From Coriaria nepalensis (Eukaryota; Streptophyta; Magnoliopsida; Cucurbitales; Coriariaceae): DNA of 64,000 nt. The first letter of the stretch is position 1; every line of letters starts with the position of its first letter. Position numbers and translations under genes: made by a program. The notes under the pieces are model-generated. The model made no database searches. It was given only the letters and a program-made list of their open reading frames with translations, and was not told the origin of the DNA. Below are positions 35,401 to 49,400 of the stretch, one piece after another. The stretch covers positions 30,597,501 to 30,661,500 of the forward strand of contig CP114481.1 in NCBI GenBank assembly GCA_027186245.1, written 5' to 3'.

Positions 35401-38072
35401 CAACAAACACAAGTTTTGTGCATAACTTGCAAATGATCAATGCAAGGAAAGTGTGCATTCGGTTAACCTTAAAATCATTTCAATGAGTCATTTCAAGTCA
35501 ATAACTTATTTCAAAGCAAGTCGAACGAATTCAATTTTTGCACTACAAACACAAGTTTTGTGCATAACATGCAAGTGATCAATGCAAGGAAAGTGTGCAT
35601 TCATTTAACCTTAAAATCATTTCAATGTGTCATTTCAAGTCAATGACTTATTTCAAAGCAAGTCGAACGAATTCAATTTTTGCACTACAAACACAAGTTT
35701 TGTGCATAACTTGCGAATGATCAATGCAAGGAAAGTGTGCATTCGTTTAACCTTAAAATCATTTCAATGAGTCATTTCAAGTCAATAACTTATTTCAAAG
35801 CAAATCGAACGAAATCAATTTTTGCACTACAAACACAAGTTTTGTGCATAACTTCCAAATGAGCATTGTAAGGAAAGTGTGCATTCGTTTAACCTTAAAA
35901 TCATTTCAATGAGTCAATTCAAGTCAATAAGTTATTTCTAACCAAGTCGAACGAATTCAATTTTTGCACTACAAACACAAGTTTTGTGCATAACTTCCAA
36001 ATGATCATTGCAAGGAAAGTGTGCATTCGTTTAACCTTAAAATCATTTCAATGAGTCATTTTAAGTCAATAACTTATTTCAAAGCAAGCCGAACGAATTC
36101 AATTTTTGCACTACAAACACAAGTTTTGTGCATAACATGCAAGTGATCAATGCAAGGAAAGTGTGCATTCATTTAACTTTAAAATCATTTCAATGTGTCA
36201 TTTCAAGTCAATGACTTATTTCAAAGCAAGTGGAACGAATTCTATTTTTTCACTACAAACACAAGTTTTGTGCAGAACTTGCAAATGATCAATGCAAGGA
36301 AAGTGTGCATTCGTTTAACCTTAAAATCATTTCAATGAGTCATTTCAAGTCGATATCTTATTTCAAAGCAAGTCGAACAATTCTATTTTTGCACTACAAA
36401 CACAAGTTTTGTGCATAATATGCAAGTGATCAATGCAAGGAAAGTGTGCATTCGTTTAACCTTAAAATCATTTCAATGAGTCATTTCAAGTCAATAACTT
36501 ATTTCAAAGCAAGTCGAACGAATTCAATTTTTGCACTACAAACACAAGTTTTGTGCATAACTTGCAAATGATCATTGCAAGGAAAGTGCGCATTCGTTTA
36601 ACCTGAAAATCATTTCAATGAGTCATTTCAAGTCAATAACTTATTTCAAAGCCGGTCGAACGAATTCTATTTTTGCACTACAAACACAAGTTTTGTGCAT
36701 AACTTGCAAGTGATCAATGCAAGGAAAGTGTGCATTCGTTTAACCTTAAAATCATTTCAATGAGTCATTTCAAGTCAATAACTTATTTCAAAGCAAGTCG
36801 AACGAATTCTATTTTTGCACTACAAACACAAGTTTTGTGCATAACTTGCAAGTGATCAATGCAAGGAAAGTGTGCATTCGTTTAACCTTAAAATCATTTC
36901 AATGAGTCATTTCAAGTCAATAACTTATTTCAAAGCAAGTCGAACGAATTCAATTTTTGCACTACAAACACAAGTTTTGTGCATAACTTCCAAATGGTCA
37001 TTGCAAGGAAAGTGTGCATTCGTTTAACCTTAAAATCATTTCAATGAGTCATTTCAAGTCAATAACTTATTTCAAAGCAAGTCCAACGAATTCTATTTTT
37101 TCACTATAAACAGAAGTTTTTTGCATAACTTGCAAATGATCAATGCAAGGAAAGTGTGCATTCGTTTAACCTTTAAATCATTTCAATGAGTCATTTCAAG
37201 TCAATAACTTATGTCCAAGCAAGTCGAACGAATTCTATTTTTGCACTACAAACACAAGTTTTGTGCATAACTTGCAAATGATCAATGCAAGGAAAGTGTG
37301 CATTCGTTTAACTTAAAATCATTTCAATGAGTCATTTCAAGTCAATGACTTATTTCAAAGCAAGTTGAACGAATTCTATTTTTTCACTACAAACACAAGT
37401 TTTGTGCATAACTTGCAAATGATCAATGCAAGGAAAGTGTGCATTCGTTTAACTTAAAATCATTTCAATGAGTCATTTCAACTCAATAAGTTCTTTCTAA
37501 CCAAGTCGAACGAATTCAAGTTTGGCACTACAAACACAAGTTTTGTGCATAACTTGCAAATTATCATTGCAAGGAAAGTGTGCATTCGTTTAACCTTAAA
37601 ATCATTTCAATGAGTCATTTCAAGTCAATAAGTTATTTCAAAGCAAGTCGAACGAATTCTATTTTTGCACTACAAACACAAGTTTTGTGCATAACTTGCA
37701 AATGATCAATCCAGGGAAAGTGTGCATTCGTTTAACTTAAAATCATTTCAATGAGTCATTTCAAGTCAATAAGTTATTTCTAACTAAGTCGAATGAATTC
37801 AATTTTTACACTACAAACACAAGTTTTGTGCATAACTTTCAAATGATTATTGCAAGGAAAGTGTGCATTCGTTTAACCTTAAAATCATTTCAATGAGTCA
37901 TTTTAAGTCAATAACTTATTTCAAAGCAAGTCGAACGAATTCAATTTTTGCACTACAAACACAAGTTTTGTGCATAACTTGCAAATGATCAATGCAAGGA
38001 AAGTGTGAATTTGTTTAACCTTAAAATCATTTCAATGAGTCATTTCAAGTCAATAAGTTATTTCAAAGCAAG
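32404..38072 (+). repeat. 40-monomer HOR (~5.67 kb), copy 2
   Basis: This copy follows copy 1 directly. Offsets are 5,669 at the left end, 5,954 between about 28,600/34,555 and 29,961/35,915, and 5,670-5,671 to the right end. The temporary 284-bp increase is exactly two monomers. The extra dimer at about 34,270-34,553 contains TTAATAACTTATTTC and TTTCCAGTC, matching sequence just upstream of copy 1 (about 26,240-26,470). Matching ends near 38,150, where CAATCAGTC replaces CAATGAGTC. Confidence 0.92.
34270..34553 (+). repeat. Two-monomer insertion in 40-mer copy 2
   Basis: Aligned with copy 1, this dimer is extra. In copy 1 the sequence passes directly from a GCACAACAA monomer into AATGCAAG at about 28,601; here two monomers intervene before AAATGCAAG at 34,555. 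The dimer has CAAGTTAATAAC, CAATTAGTCATTTCC and GAGCAC marks. The same marks sit near 26,280-26,460, so the dimer is either ancestral and lost from copy 1 or copied in from that region. Confidence 0.8.
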
Positions 38073-41000
38073 TCCAACGAATTCTATTTTTTCACTATAA
38101 ACAGAAGTTTTTTGCATAACTTGCAAATGATCAATGCAAGGAAAGTGTGCATTCGTTTAACCTTAAAATCATTTCAATCAGTCATTTTAAGTCAATAACT
38201 TATTTCAAAGCAAGTCGAACGAATTCAATTTTTGCACTTCAAACACAAATTTTGTGCATAACTTCCAAATGATCATTGCAAGGAAAGTGTGCATTCGTTT
38301 AACCTTAAAATCATTTCAATGAGTCATTTCAAGTCAATAACTTATTTCAAAGCAAGTCGAACGAATTCAATTTTTGCACTACAAACACAAGTTTTTTTGC
38401 ATAACTTGCAAATGATCAATGCAAGGAAAGTGTGCATTCGTTTAACCTTTAAATCATTTCAATGAGTCATTTCAAGTCAATAACTTATTTCAAAGCAAGT
38501 CGAACGAATTCAATTTTTGCACTACAAACACAAGTTTTGTGCATAACTTTCAAATGATCATTGCAAGGAAAGTGTGCATTCGTTTAACCTTAAAATCATT
38601 TCAATGAGTCATTTCAAGTCAAGAACTTATTTCAAAGCCGGTCGAACGAATTCTATTTTTGCACTACAAACACAAGTTTTGTGCATAACTTGCAAGTGAT
38701 CAATGCAAGGAAAGTGTGCATTCGTTTAACCTTAAAATCATTTCAATGTGTCATTTCAAGTCAATAACTTATTTCAAAGCAAGTCGAACGAATTCAATTT
38801 TTGCACTACAAACACAAGTTTTGTGCATAACTTTCAAATGATCATTGCAAGGAAAGTGTGCATTCGTTTAACCTTAAAATCATTTCAATGAGTCATTTCA
38901 AGTCAAGAACTTATTTCAAAGCCGGTCGAACGAATTCTATTTTTGCACTACAAACACAAGTTTTGTGCATAACTTGCAAGTGATCAATGCAAAGAAAGTG
39001 TGCATTCGTTTAACCTTAAAATCATTTCAATGTGTCATTTCAAGTCGATATCTTATTTCCAACCAAGTCGAACGAATTCAATTTTTGCACTACAAACACA
39101 AGTTTTGTGCATAACATGCAAATGATCATTACAAGGAAAGTGTGCATTCGTTTAACCTTAAAATCATTTCAATGAGTCATTTCAATTAAATAACTTATTT
39201 CAAAGCAAGTCGAACGAATTCTATTTTTGCACTACAAACACAAGTTTTGTGCATAACTTGCAAATGATCAATGCAAGGAAGGTGTGCATTCGTTTAACTT
39301 AAAATCATTTCAATGAGTCATTTCAAGTCAATGCCTTATTTCAAAGCAAGTTGAACGAATTCTATTTTTTCACTACAAACAGAAGTTTTTTGCATAACTT
39401 GCAAATGATCAATGCAAGGAAAGTGTGCATTCGTTTAACCTTAAAATCATTTCAATGAGTCATTTCAAGTCAATAACTTATTTGAAAGCAAGTCGAACGA
39501 ATTCAATTTTTGCACTACAAACACAAGTTTTTTGCATAACTTGCAAATGATCAATGCAAGGAAAGTGTGCATTCGTTTAACCTTTAAATCATTTCAATGA
39601 GTCATTTCAAGTCAATAAGTTATTTCTAACCAAGTCGAACGAATTCAATTTTTGCACTACAAACACAAGTTTTGTGCATAACTTGCAAATGATCATTGCA
39701 AGGAAAGTGTGCAATCATTTAACCTTAAAATCATTTCAATGTGTCATTTCAAGTCGATATCTTATTTCAAAGCAAGTCGAACGAATTCTATTTTTGCACT
39801 ACAAACACAAGTTCTGTGCATAACTTGCAAATGATCAATGCAAGGAAAGTGTGCATTCGTTTAACCTTTATATCATTTCAATGAGTCATTTCAAGTCAAT
39901 AAGTTATTTCTAACCAAGTCGAACAAATTCAATTTTTGCACTACAAACACAAGTTTTGTGCATAACTTGCAAATTATCATTGCAAGGAAAGTGTGCATTC
40001 GTTTAACCTTAAAATCATTTCAATGAGTCATTTCAAGTCAATAACTTATTTCAAAGCAAGTCCAACGAATTCTATTTTTTCACTATAAACAGAAGTTTTT
40101 TGCATAACTTGCAAATGATCAATGCAAGGAAAGTGTGCATTCGTTTAACCTTTAAATCATTTCAATGAGTCATTTCAAGTCAATAACTTATTTCAAAGCA
40201 AGTCGAACGAATTCTATTTTTGCACTACAAACACAAGTTTTGTGCATAACTTGCAAATGATCAATGCAAGGAAAGTGTGCATTCGTTTAACTTAAAATCA
40301 TTTCAATGAGTCATTTCAAGTCAATGACTTATTTCAAAGCAAGTTGAACGAATTCTATTTTTTCACTACAAACCCAAGTTTTGTGCATGACTTGCAAATG
40401 ATCAATGCAAGGAAAGTGTGCATTCGTTTAACTTAAAATCATTTCAATGAGTCATTTCAAGTCAATAAGTTATTTCTAACCAAGTCGAACGAATTCAATT
40501 TTTGCACTACAAACACAAGTTTTGTGCATAACTTGCAAATTATCATTGCAAGGAAAGTGTGCATTCGTTTAACCTTAAAATCATTTCAATGAGTCATTTC
40601 AAGTCAATAAGTTATTTCAAAGCAAGTCGAACGAATTCTATTTTTGCACTACAAACACAAGTTTTGTGCATAACTTGCAAATGATCAATGCAAGGAAAGT
40701 GTGCATTCAATTAACTTAAAATCATTTCAATGAGTCATTTCAAGTCAATAAGTTATTTCTAACTAAATCGAACGAATTCAATTTTTGCACTACAAACACA
40801 AGTTTTGTGCATAACTTTCAAATGATCATTGCAAGGAAAGTGTGCATTCGTTTAACCTTAAAATCATTTCAATGAGTCATTTTAAGTCAATAACTTATTT
40901 CAAAGCAAGTCGAACGAATTCAATTTTTGCACTACAAACACAAGTTTTGTGCATAACTTGCGAATGATCAAAGCAAGGAAAGTGTGCATTTGTTTAGCCT

Positions 41001-41639
41001 TAAAATCTTTTCAATGAGTCATTTCAAGTCAATAACTTCTTTCAAAGCAAGTCGAACGAATTCAATTTTTGCACTACAAACACAAGTTTTGTGCATAACT
41101 TCCAAATGATCATTGCAAGGAAAGTGTGCATTCGTTTAACCTTAAAATCATTTCAATGAGTCATTTCAAGTCAATAACTTATTTCAAAGCAAGTCGAACG
41201 AATTCAATTTTTGCACTACAAACACAAGTTTTGTACATAACTTTCAAATGATCATTGCAAGGAAAGTGTGCATTCGTTTAACCTTAAAATCATTTCAATG
41301 AGTCATTTCAAGTCAATAACTTATTTCAAAGCCGGTCGAACGAATTCTATTTTTGCACTACAAACACAAGTTTTGTGCATAACTTGCAAATGATCAATGC
41401 AAGGAAAGTGTGCATTCATTTAACTTAAAATCATTTCAATGAGTCATTTCAAGTCAATGACTTATTTCAAAGCAAGTCGAACGGTTTCAATTTTTGCACA
41501 ACAAACACAAGTTTTGTGCATAACTTGCAAATGATCAATGCAAGGAAAGTGTGCATTCGTTTCACCTTAAAATCATTTCAATGAGTCATTTCAAGTCAAT
41601 AACTTATTTCAAAGCAAGTCGAACGGATTCAATTTTTGC
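38073..41639 (+). repeat. Satellite mosaic between the 40-mer and the 17-mer
   Basis: About 25 monomers. A dimer with CAAGTCAAGAAC and GCCGGTCG is repeated 284 bp apart (AAGAAC at 38,621 and 38,905). About 36,570-38,530 recurs at about 48,055-50,015, offset near 11,486 bp (CAATCAGTC near 38,176 and 49,662; a TTTTTTT monomer near 38,393 and 49,879). About 38,900-40,000 resembles 46,840-47,750 in order (TTCCAACC, GGAAGGTGTG, CAATGCCTT, TATTTGAAAGC), but with differences. No gene is seen. Confidence 0.8.
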
Positions 41640-44600
41640 ACAACAAACACAAGTTTTGTGCATAACTTGCAAATGATCAATGCAAGGAAAGTGTGCATTG
41701 GTTTAACCTTAAAATCATTTCAATGAGTCATTTCAAGTCAATAACTTATTTCAAAGCAAGTCGAACGAATTCAATTTTTGCACTACAAACACAAGTTTTG
41801 TGCATAACTTGCAAATGATCATTGCAAGGAAAGTGTGCATTCATTTAACCTTAAAATCATTTCAATGTGTCATTTCAAGTCGATATCTTATTCCAAAGCA
41901 AGTCGAACGAATTCTCTTTTTGCACTACAAACACAAGATTTGTGCATAACTTGCAAATGATCAATGCAAGGAAAGTGTGCACTCGGTTAACCTTCAAATC
42001 ATTTCAATGAGTCATTTCAAGTTAATAACTTATTTCAAAGCAACTCGAACGAATTCAATTTTTGCACTACAAACGCAAGTTTTGTGCATAACTTGCAAGT
42101 GATCAATGCAAGGAAAGTGTGCATTCATTTAACCTTAAAATCATTTCAATTAGTCATTTCAAGTCAATATCTTATTTCAAAGTAATTCGAACGGATTCAA
42201 TTTTTGCACAACAAACACAAGTTTTGTGCATAACTTGCAAATGATCAATGCAAGGAAAGTGTGCATTCGTTTAACCTTAAAATCATTTCAATGAGTCATT
42301 TCAAGTCAATAACTTATTTCAAAGCAAGTCGAACGAATTCAATTTTTGCACTACAAACACAAGTTTTGTGCATAACTTGCAAATGATCATTGCAAGGAAA
42401 GTGTGCATTCATTTAACCTTAAAATCATTTCAATGTGTCATTTCAAGTCGATATCTTATTTCAAAGCAAGTCGAACGAATTCTCTTTTTGCACTACAAAC
42501 ACAAGATTTGTGCATAACTTGCAAATGATCAATGCAAGGAAAGTGTGCACTCGGTTAACCTTCAAATCATTTCAATGAGTCATTTCAAGTTAATAACTTA
42601 TTTCAAAGCAACTCGAACGAATTCAATTTTTGCACTACAAACGCAAGTTTTGTGCATAACTTGCAAGTGATCAATGCAAGGAAAGTGTGCATTCATTTAA
42701 CCTTAAAATCATTTCAATTAGTCATTTCAAGTCAATATCTTATTTCAAAGTAATTCGAACGAGCACTATTTTTGCACTACAAATGCAAGTTTTGTGCATA
42801 ACTTGCAAATGATCAATGTAAAGAAAGTGTGCATTCATTTAACCTTAAAATCATTTCAATGTGTCATTTCAAGTCGATATCTTATTTCAAAGCAAGTCGA
42901 ACGAATTCTATTTTTGCACTAGAAACACAAGTTTTGTGCATAACTTGCAAATGATCAATGCCAGGAAAGTGTGCATTCGTTTAACTTAAAATCGTTTCAA
43001 TGAGTCATTTCAAGTCAATGACTTATTTCAAAGCAAGTCGAACGAATTCTATTTTTTCACTACAAACACAAGTTTTGTGCATAACTTGCAAATGATCAAT
43101 GAAAGGAAAGTGTGCATTCGTTTAACTTAAAATCATTTCAATGAGTCATTTCAAGTCAATAAGTTATTTCTAACCAAGTCGAACGAATTCAATTTTTGCA
43201 CTACAAACACAAGTTTTGTGCATAACATGCAAATTATCATTGCAAGGAAAGTGTGCATTCGTTTAACCTTAAAATCATTTCAATGAGTCATTTCAAGTCA
43301 ATAAGTTATTTCAAAGCAAGTCGAACGAATTCTATTTTTGCACTACAAACACAAGTTTTGTGCATAACTTGCAAATGATCAATCCAAGGAAAGTGTGCAT
43401 TCGTTTAACTTAAAATCATTTCAATGAGTCATTTCAAGTCAATAAGTTATTTCTAACTAAGTCGAATGAATTCAATTTTTACAGTACAAACACAAGTTTT
43501 GTGCATAACTTTCAAATGATCATTGCAAGGAAAGTGTGCATTCGTTTAACCTTAAAATCATTTCAATGAGTCATTTTAAGTCAATAACTTATTTCAAAGC
43601 AAGTCGAACGAATTCAATTTTTGCACTACAAACACAAGTTTTGTGCATAACTTGCAAATGATCAATGCAAGGAAAGTGTGCATTTGTTTAACCTTAAAAT
43701 CATTTCAATGAGTCATTTCAAGTCAATAAGTTATTTCGAAGCAAGTCCAACGAATTCTATTTTTTCAATATAAACAGAAGTTTTTTGCATAACTTGCAAA
43801 TGATCAATGCAAGGAAAGTGTGCATTCGTTTAACCTTTAAATCATTTCAATGAGTCATTTAAAGTCAATAACTTATGTCCAAGCAAGTCGAACGAATTCT
43901 ATTTTTGCACTACAAACACAAGTTTTGTGCATAACTTGCAAATGATCAATGCAAGGAAAGTGTGCATTCGTTTAACCTTAAAATCATTTCAATGAGTCAT
44001 TTTAAGTCAATAACTTATTTCAAAGCAAGTCAAACGAATTCAATTTTTGCACAACAAACACAAGTTTTGTGCATAACTTGCAAATGATCAATGCAAGGAA
44101 AGTGTGCATTGGTTTAACCTTAAAATCATTTCAATGAGTCATTTCAAGTCAATAACTTATTTCAAAGCAAGTCGAACGAATTCAATTTTTGCACTACAAA
44201 CACAAGTTTTGTGCATAACTTGCAAATGATCATTGCAAGGAAAGTGTGCATTCATTTAACCTTAAAATCATTTCAATGTGTCATTTCAAGTCGATATCTT
44301 ATTCCAAAGCAAGTCGAACGAATTCTCTTTTTGCACTACAAACACAAGATTTGTGCATAACTTGCAAATGATCAATGCAAGGAAAGTGTGCACTCGGTTA
44401 ACCTTCAAATCATTTCAATGAGTCATTTCAAGTTAATAACTTATTTCAAAGCAACTCGAACGAATTCAATTTTTGCACTACAAACGCAAGTTTTGTGCAT
44501 AACTTGCAAGTGATCAATGCAAGGAAAGTGTGCATTCATTTAACCTTAAAATCATTTCAATTAGTCATTTCAAGTCAATATCTTATTTCAAAGTAATTCG

Positions 44601-46461
44601 AACGGATTCAATTTTTGCACAACAAACACAAGTTTTGTGCATAACTTGCAAATGATCAATGCAAGGAAAGTGTGCATTCGTTTAACCTTAAAATCATTTC
44701 AATGAGTCATTTCAAGTCAATAACTTATTTCAAAGCAAGTCGAACGAATTCAATTTTTGCACTACAAACACAAGTTTTGTGCATAACTTGCAAATGATCA
44801 TTGCAAGGAAAGTGTGCATTCATTTAACCTTAAAATCATTTCAATGTGTCATTTCAAGTCGATATCTTATTTCAAAGCAAGTCGAACGAATTCTCTTTTT
44901 GCACTACAAACACAAGATTTGTGCATAACTTGCAAATGATCAATGCAAGGAAAGTGTGCACTCGGTTAACCTTCAAATCATTTCAATGAGTCATTTCAAG
45001 TTAATAACTTATTTCAAAGCAACTCGAACGAATTCAATTTTTGCACTACAAACGCAAGTTTTGTGCATAACTTGCAAGTGATCAATGCAAGGAAAGTGTG
45101 CATTCATTTAACCTTAAAATCATTTCAATTAGTCATTTCAAGTCAATATCTTATTTCAAAGTAATTCGAACGAGCACTATTTTTGCACTACAAATGCAAG
45201 TTTTGTGCATAACTTGCAAATGATCAATGTAAAGAAAGTGTGCATTCATTTAACCTTAAAATCATTTCAATGTGTCATTTCAAGTCGATATCTTATTTCA
45301 AAGCAAGTCGAACGAATTCTATTTTTGCACTAGAAACACAAGTTTTGTGCATAACTTGCAAATGATCAATGCCAGGAAAGTGTGCATTCGTTTAACTTAA
45401 AATCGTTTCAATGAGTCATTTCAAGTCAATGACTTATTTCAAAGCAAGTCGAACGAATTCTATTTTTTCACTACAAACACAAGTTTTGTGCATAACTTGC
45501 AAATGATCAATGAAAGGAAAGTGTGCATTCGTTTAACTTAAAATCATTTCAATGAGTCATTTCAAGTCAATAAGTTATTTCTAACCAAGTCGAACGAATT
45601 CAATTTTTGCACTACAAACACAAGTTTTGTGCATAACATGCAAATTATCATTGCAAGGAAAGTGTGCATTCGTTTAACCTTAAAATCATTTCAATGAGTC
45701 ATTTCAAGTCAATAAGTTATTTCAAAGCAAGTCGAACGAATTCTATTTTTGCACTACAAACACAAGTTTTGTGCATAACTTGCAAATGATCAATCCAAGG
45801 AAAGTGTGCATTCGTTTAACTTAAAATCATTTCAATGAGTCATTTCAAGTCAATAAGTTATTTCTAACTAAGTCGAATGAATTCAATTTTTACAGTACAA
45901 ACACAAGTTTTGTGCATAACTTTCAAATGATCATTGCAAGGAAAGTGTGCATTCGTTTAACCTTAAAATCATTTCAATGAGTCATTTTAAGTCAATAACT
46001 TATTTCAAAGCAAGTCGAACGAATTCAATTTTTGCACTACAAACACAAGTTTTGTGCATAACTTGCAAATGATCAATGCAAGGAAAGTGTGCATTTGTTT
46101 AACCTTAAAATCATTTCAATGAGTCATTTCAAGTCAATAAGTTATTTCGAAGCAAGTCCAACGAATTCTATTTTTTCACTATAAACATAAGTTTTTTGCA
46201 TAACTTGCAAATGATCAATGCAAGGAAAGTGTGCATTCGTTTAACCTTTAAATCATTTCAATGAGTCATTTAAAGTCAATAACTTATGTCCAAGCAAGTC
46301 GAACGAATTCTATTTTTGCACTACAAACACAAGTTTTGTGCATAACTTGCAAATGATCAATGCAAGGAAAGTGTGCATTCGTTTAACCTTAAAATCATTT
46401 CAATGAGTCATTTTAAGTCAATAACTTATTTCAAAGCAAGTCAAACGAATTCAATTTTTGC
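41640..46461 (+). repeat. 17-monomer HOR (2,411 bp), two tandem copies
   Basis: GTGTGCATTGGTTTAACC (41,691 and 44,102), CACTAGAAAC (AGAAAC at 42,921 and 45,332) and TTTCGAAGCAAGTCC (AGTCC at 43,744 and 46,155) are each 2,411 bp apart (17 x 142 minus 3). The copies run about 41,640-44,050 and 44,051-46,461. Within each copy a four-monomer block recurs at 568 bp (GGATTC at 41,625 and 42,193; ATTCTCTTTTTGC at 41,911 and 42,479). Differences between the two 17-mers are few, for example TCAATATAAACAG against TCACTATAAACAT near 43,765 and 46,176. Confidence 0.92.
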
Positions 46462-49400
46462 ACTACAAACACAAGTTTTGTGCATAACTTGCAAATGATC
46501 AATGCAAGGAAAGTGTGCATTTGTTTAACCTTAAAATCATTTCAATGAGTCATTTCAAGTCAATAACTTATTTCAAAGCAAGTCGAACGAATTCAATTTT
46601 TGCACTACAAACACAAATTTTGTGCATAACTTCCAAATGATCATTGCAAGGAAAGTGTGCATTCGTTTAACCTTAAAATCATTTCAATGAGTCATTTCAA
46701 GTCAATAACTTATTTCAAAGCAAGTCGAACGAATTCAATTTTTGCACTACAAACACAAGTTTTCTGCATAACTTTCAAATGATCATTGCAAGGAAAGTGT
46801 GCATTCGTTTAACCTTAAAATCATTTCAATGAGTCATTTCAAGTCAAGAACTTATTTCAAAGCCGGTCGAACGAATTCTATTTTTGCACTACAAACACAA
46901 GTTTTGTGCATAACTTGCAAGTGATCAATGCAAGGAAAGTGTGCATTCGTTTAACCTTAAAATCATTTCAATGTGTCATTTCAAGTCGATATCTTATTTC
47001 CAACCAAGTCGAACGAATTCAATTTTTGCACTACAAACACAAGTTTTGTGCATAACTTGCAAATGATCATTGCAAGGAAAGTGTGCATTCGTTTAACCTT
47101 AAAATCATTTCAATGAGTCATTTCAATTCAATAACTTATTTCAAAGCAAGTCGAACGAATTCTATTTTTGCACTACAAACACAAGTTTTGTGCATAACTT
47201 GCAAATGATCAATGCAAGGAAGGTGTGCATTCGTTTAACTTAAAATCATTTCAATGAGTCATTTCAAGTCAATGCCTTATTTCAAAGCAAGTTGAACGAA
47301 TTCTATTTTTTCACTACAAACAAAAGTTTTTTGCATAACTTGCAAATGATCAATGCAAGGAAAGTGTGCATTCGTTTAACCATAAAATCATTTCAATGAG
47401 TCATTTCAAGTCAATAACTTATTTGAAAGCAAGTCGAACGAATTCAATTTTTGCACTACAAACACAAGTTTTGTGCATAACTTGCAAATGATCAATGCAA
47501 GGAAAGTGTGCATTCGTTTAACTTAAAATCATTTCAATGAGTCATTTCAAGTCAATAAGTTATTTCTAACCAAGTCGAACAAATTCAATTTTTGCACTAC
47601 AAACACAAGTTTTGTGCATAACTTGCAAATTATCATTGCAAGGAAAGTGTGCATTCGTTTAACCTTAAAATCATTTCAATGAGTCATTTCAAGTCAATAA
47701 CTTATTTCAAAGCAAGTCGAACGAATTCTATTTTTGCACTACAAACACAAGTTTTGTGCATAACTTGCAAATGATCAATCCAAGGAAAGTGTGCATTCGT
47801 TTAACTTAAAATCATTTCAATGAGTCATTTCAAGTCAATAAGTTATTTCTAACTAAGTCGAATGAATTCAATTTTTACACTACAAACACAAGTTTTGTGC
47901 ATAACTTTCAAATGATCATTGCAAGGAAAGTGTGCATTCGTTTAACCTTAAAATCATTTCAATGAGTCATTTTAAGTCAATAACTTATTTCAAAGCAAGT
48001 CGAACGAATTCAATTTTTGCACTACAAACACAAGTTTTGTGCATAACTTGCAAATGATCAATGCAAGGAAAGTGCGCATTCGTTTAACCTGAAAATCATT
48101 TCAATGAGTCATTTCAAGTCAATAACTTATTTCAAAGCCGGTCGAACGAATTCTATTTTTGCACTACAAACACAAGTTTTGTGCATAACTTGCAAGTGAT
48201 CAATGCAAGGAAAGTGTGCATTCGTTTAACCTTAAAATCATTTCAATGAGTCATTTCAAGTCAATAACTTATTTCGAAGCAAGTCGAACGAATTCTATTT
48301 TTGCACTACAAACACAAGTTTTGTGCATAACTTGCAAGTGATCAATGCAAGGAAAGTGTGCATTCGTTTAACCTTAAAATCATTTCAATGAGTCATTTCA
48401 AGTCAATAACTTATTTCAAAGCAAGTCGAACGAATTCAATTTTTGCACTACAAACACAAGTTTTGTGCATAACTTCCAAATGGTCATTGCAAGGAAAGTG
48501 TGCATTCGTTTAACCTTAAAATCATTTCAATGAGTCATTTCAAGTCAATAACTTATTTCAAAGCAAGTCCAACGAATTCTATTTTTTCACTATAAACAGA
48601 AGTTTTTTGCATAACTTGCAAATGATCAATGCAAGGAAAGTGTGCATTCGTTTAACCTTTAAATCATTTCAATGAGTCATTTCAAGTCAATAACTTATGT
48701 CCAAGCAAGTCGAACGAATTCTATTTTTGCACTACAAACACAAGTTTTGTGCATAACTTGCAAATGATCAATGCAAGGAAAGTGTGCATTCGTTTAACTT
48801 AAAATCATTTCAATGAGTCATTTCAAGTCAATGACTTATTTCAAAGCAAGTTGAACGAATTCTATTTTTTCACTACAAACACAAGTTTTGTGCATAACTT
48901 GCAAATGATCAATGCAAGGAAAGTGTGCATTCGTTTAACTTAAAATCATTTCAATGAGTCATTTCAAGTCAATAAGTTCTGTCTAACCAAGTCGAACGAA
49001 TTCAAGTTTGGCACTACAAACACAAGTTTTGTGCATAACTTGCAAATTATCATTGCAAGGAAAGTGTGCATTCGTTTAACCTTAAAATCATTTCAATGAG
49101 TCATTTCAAGTCAATAAGTTATTTCAAAGCAAGTCGAACGAATTCTATTTTTGCACTACAAACACAAGTTTTGTGCATAACTTGCAAATGATCAATCCAG
49201 GGAAAGTGTGCATTCGTTTAACTTAAAATCATTTCAATGAGTCATTTCAAGTCAATAAGTTATTTCTAACTAAGTCGAATGAATTCAATTTTTACACTAC
49301 AAACACAAGTTTTGTGCATAACTTTCAAATGATTATTGCAAGGAAAGTGTGCATTCGTTTAACCTTAAAATCATTTCAATGAGTCATTTTAAGTCAATAA

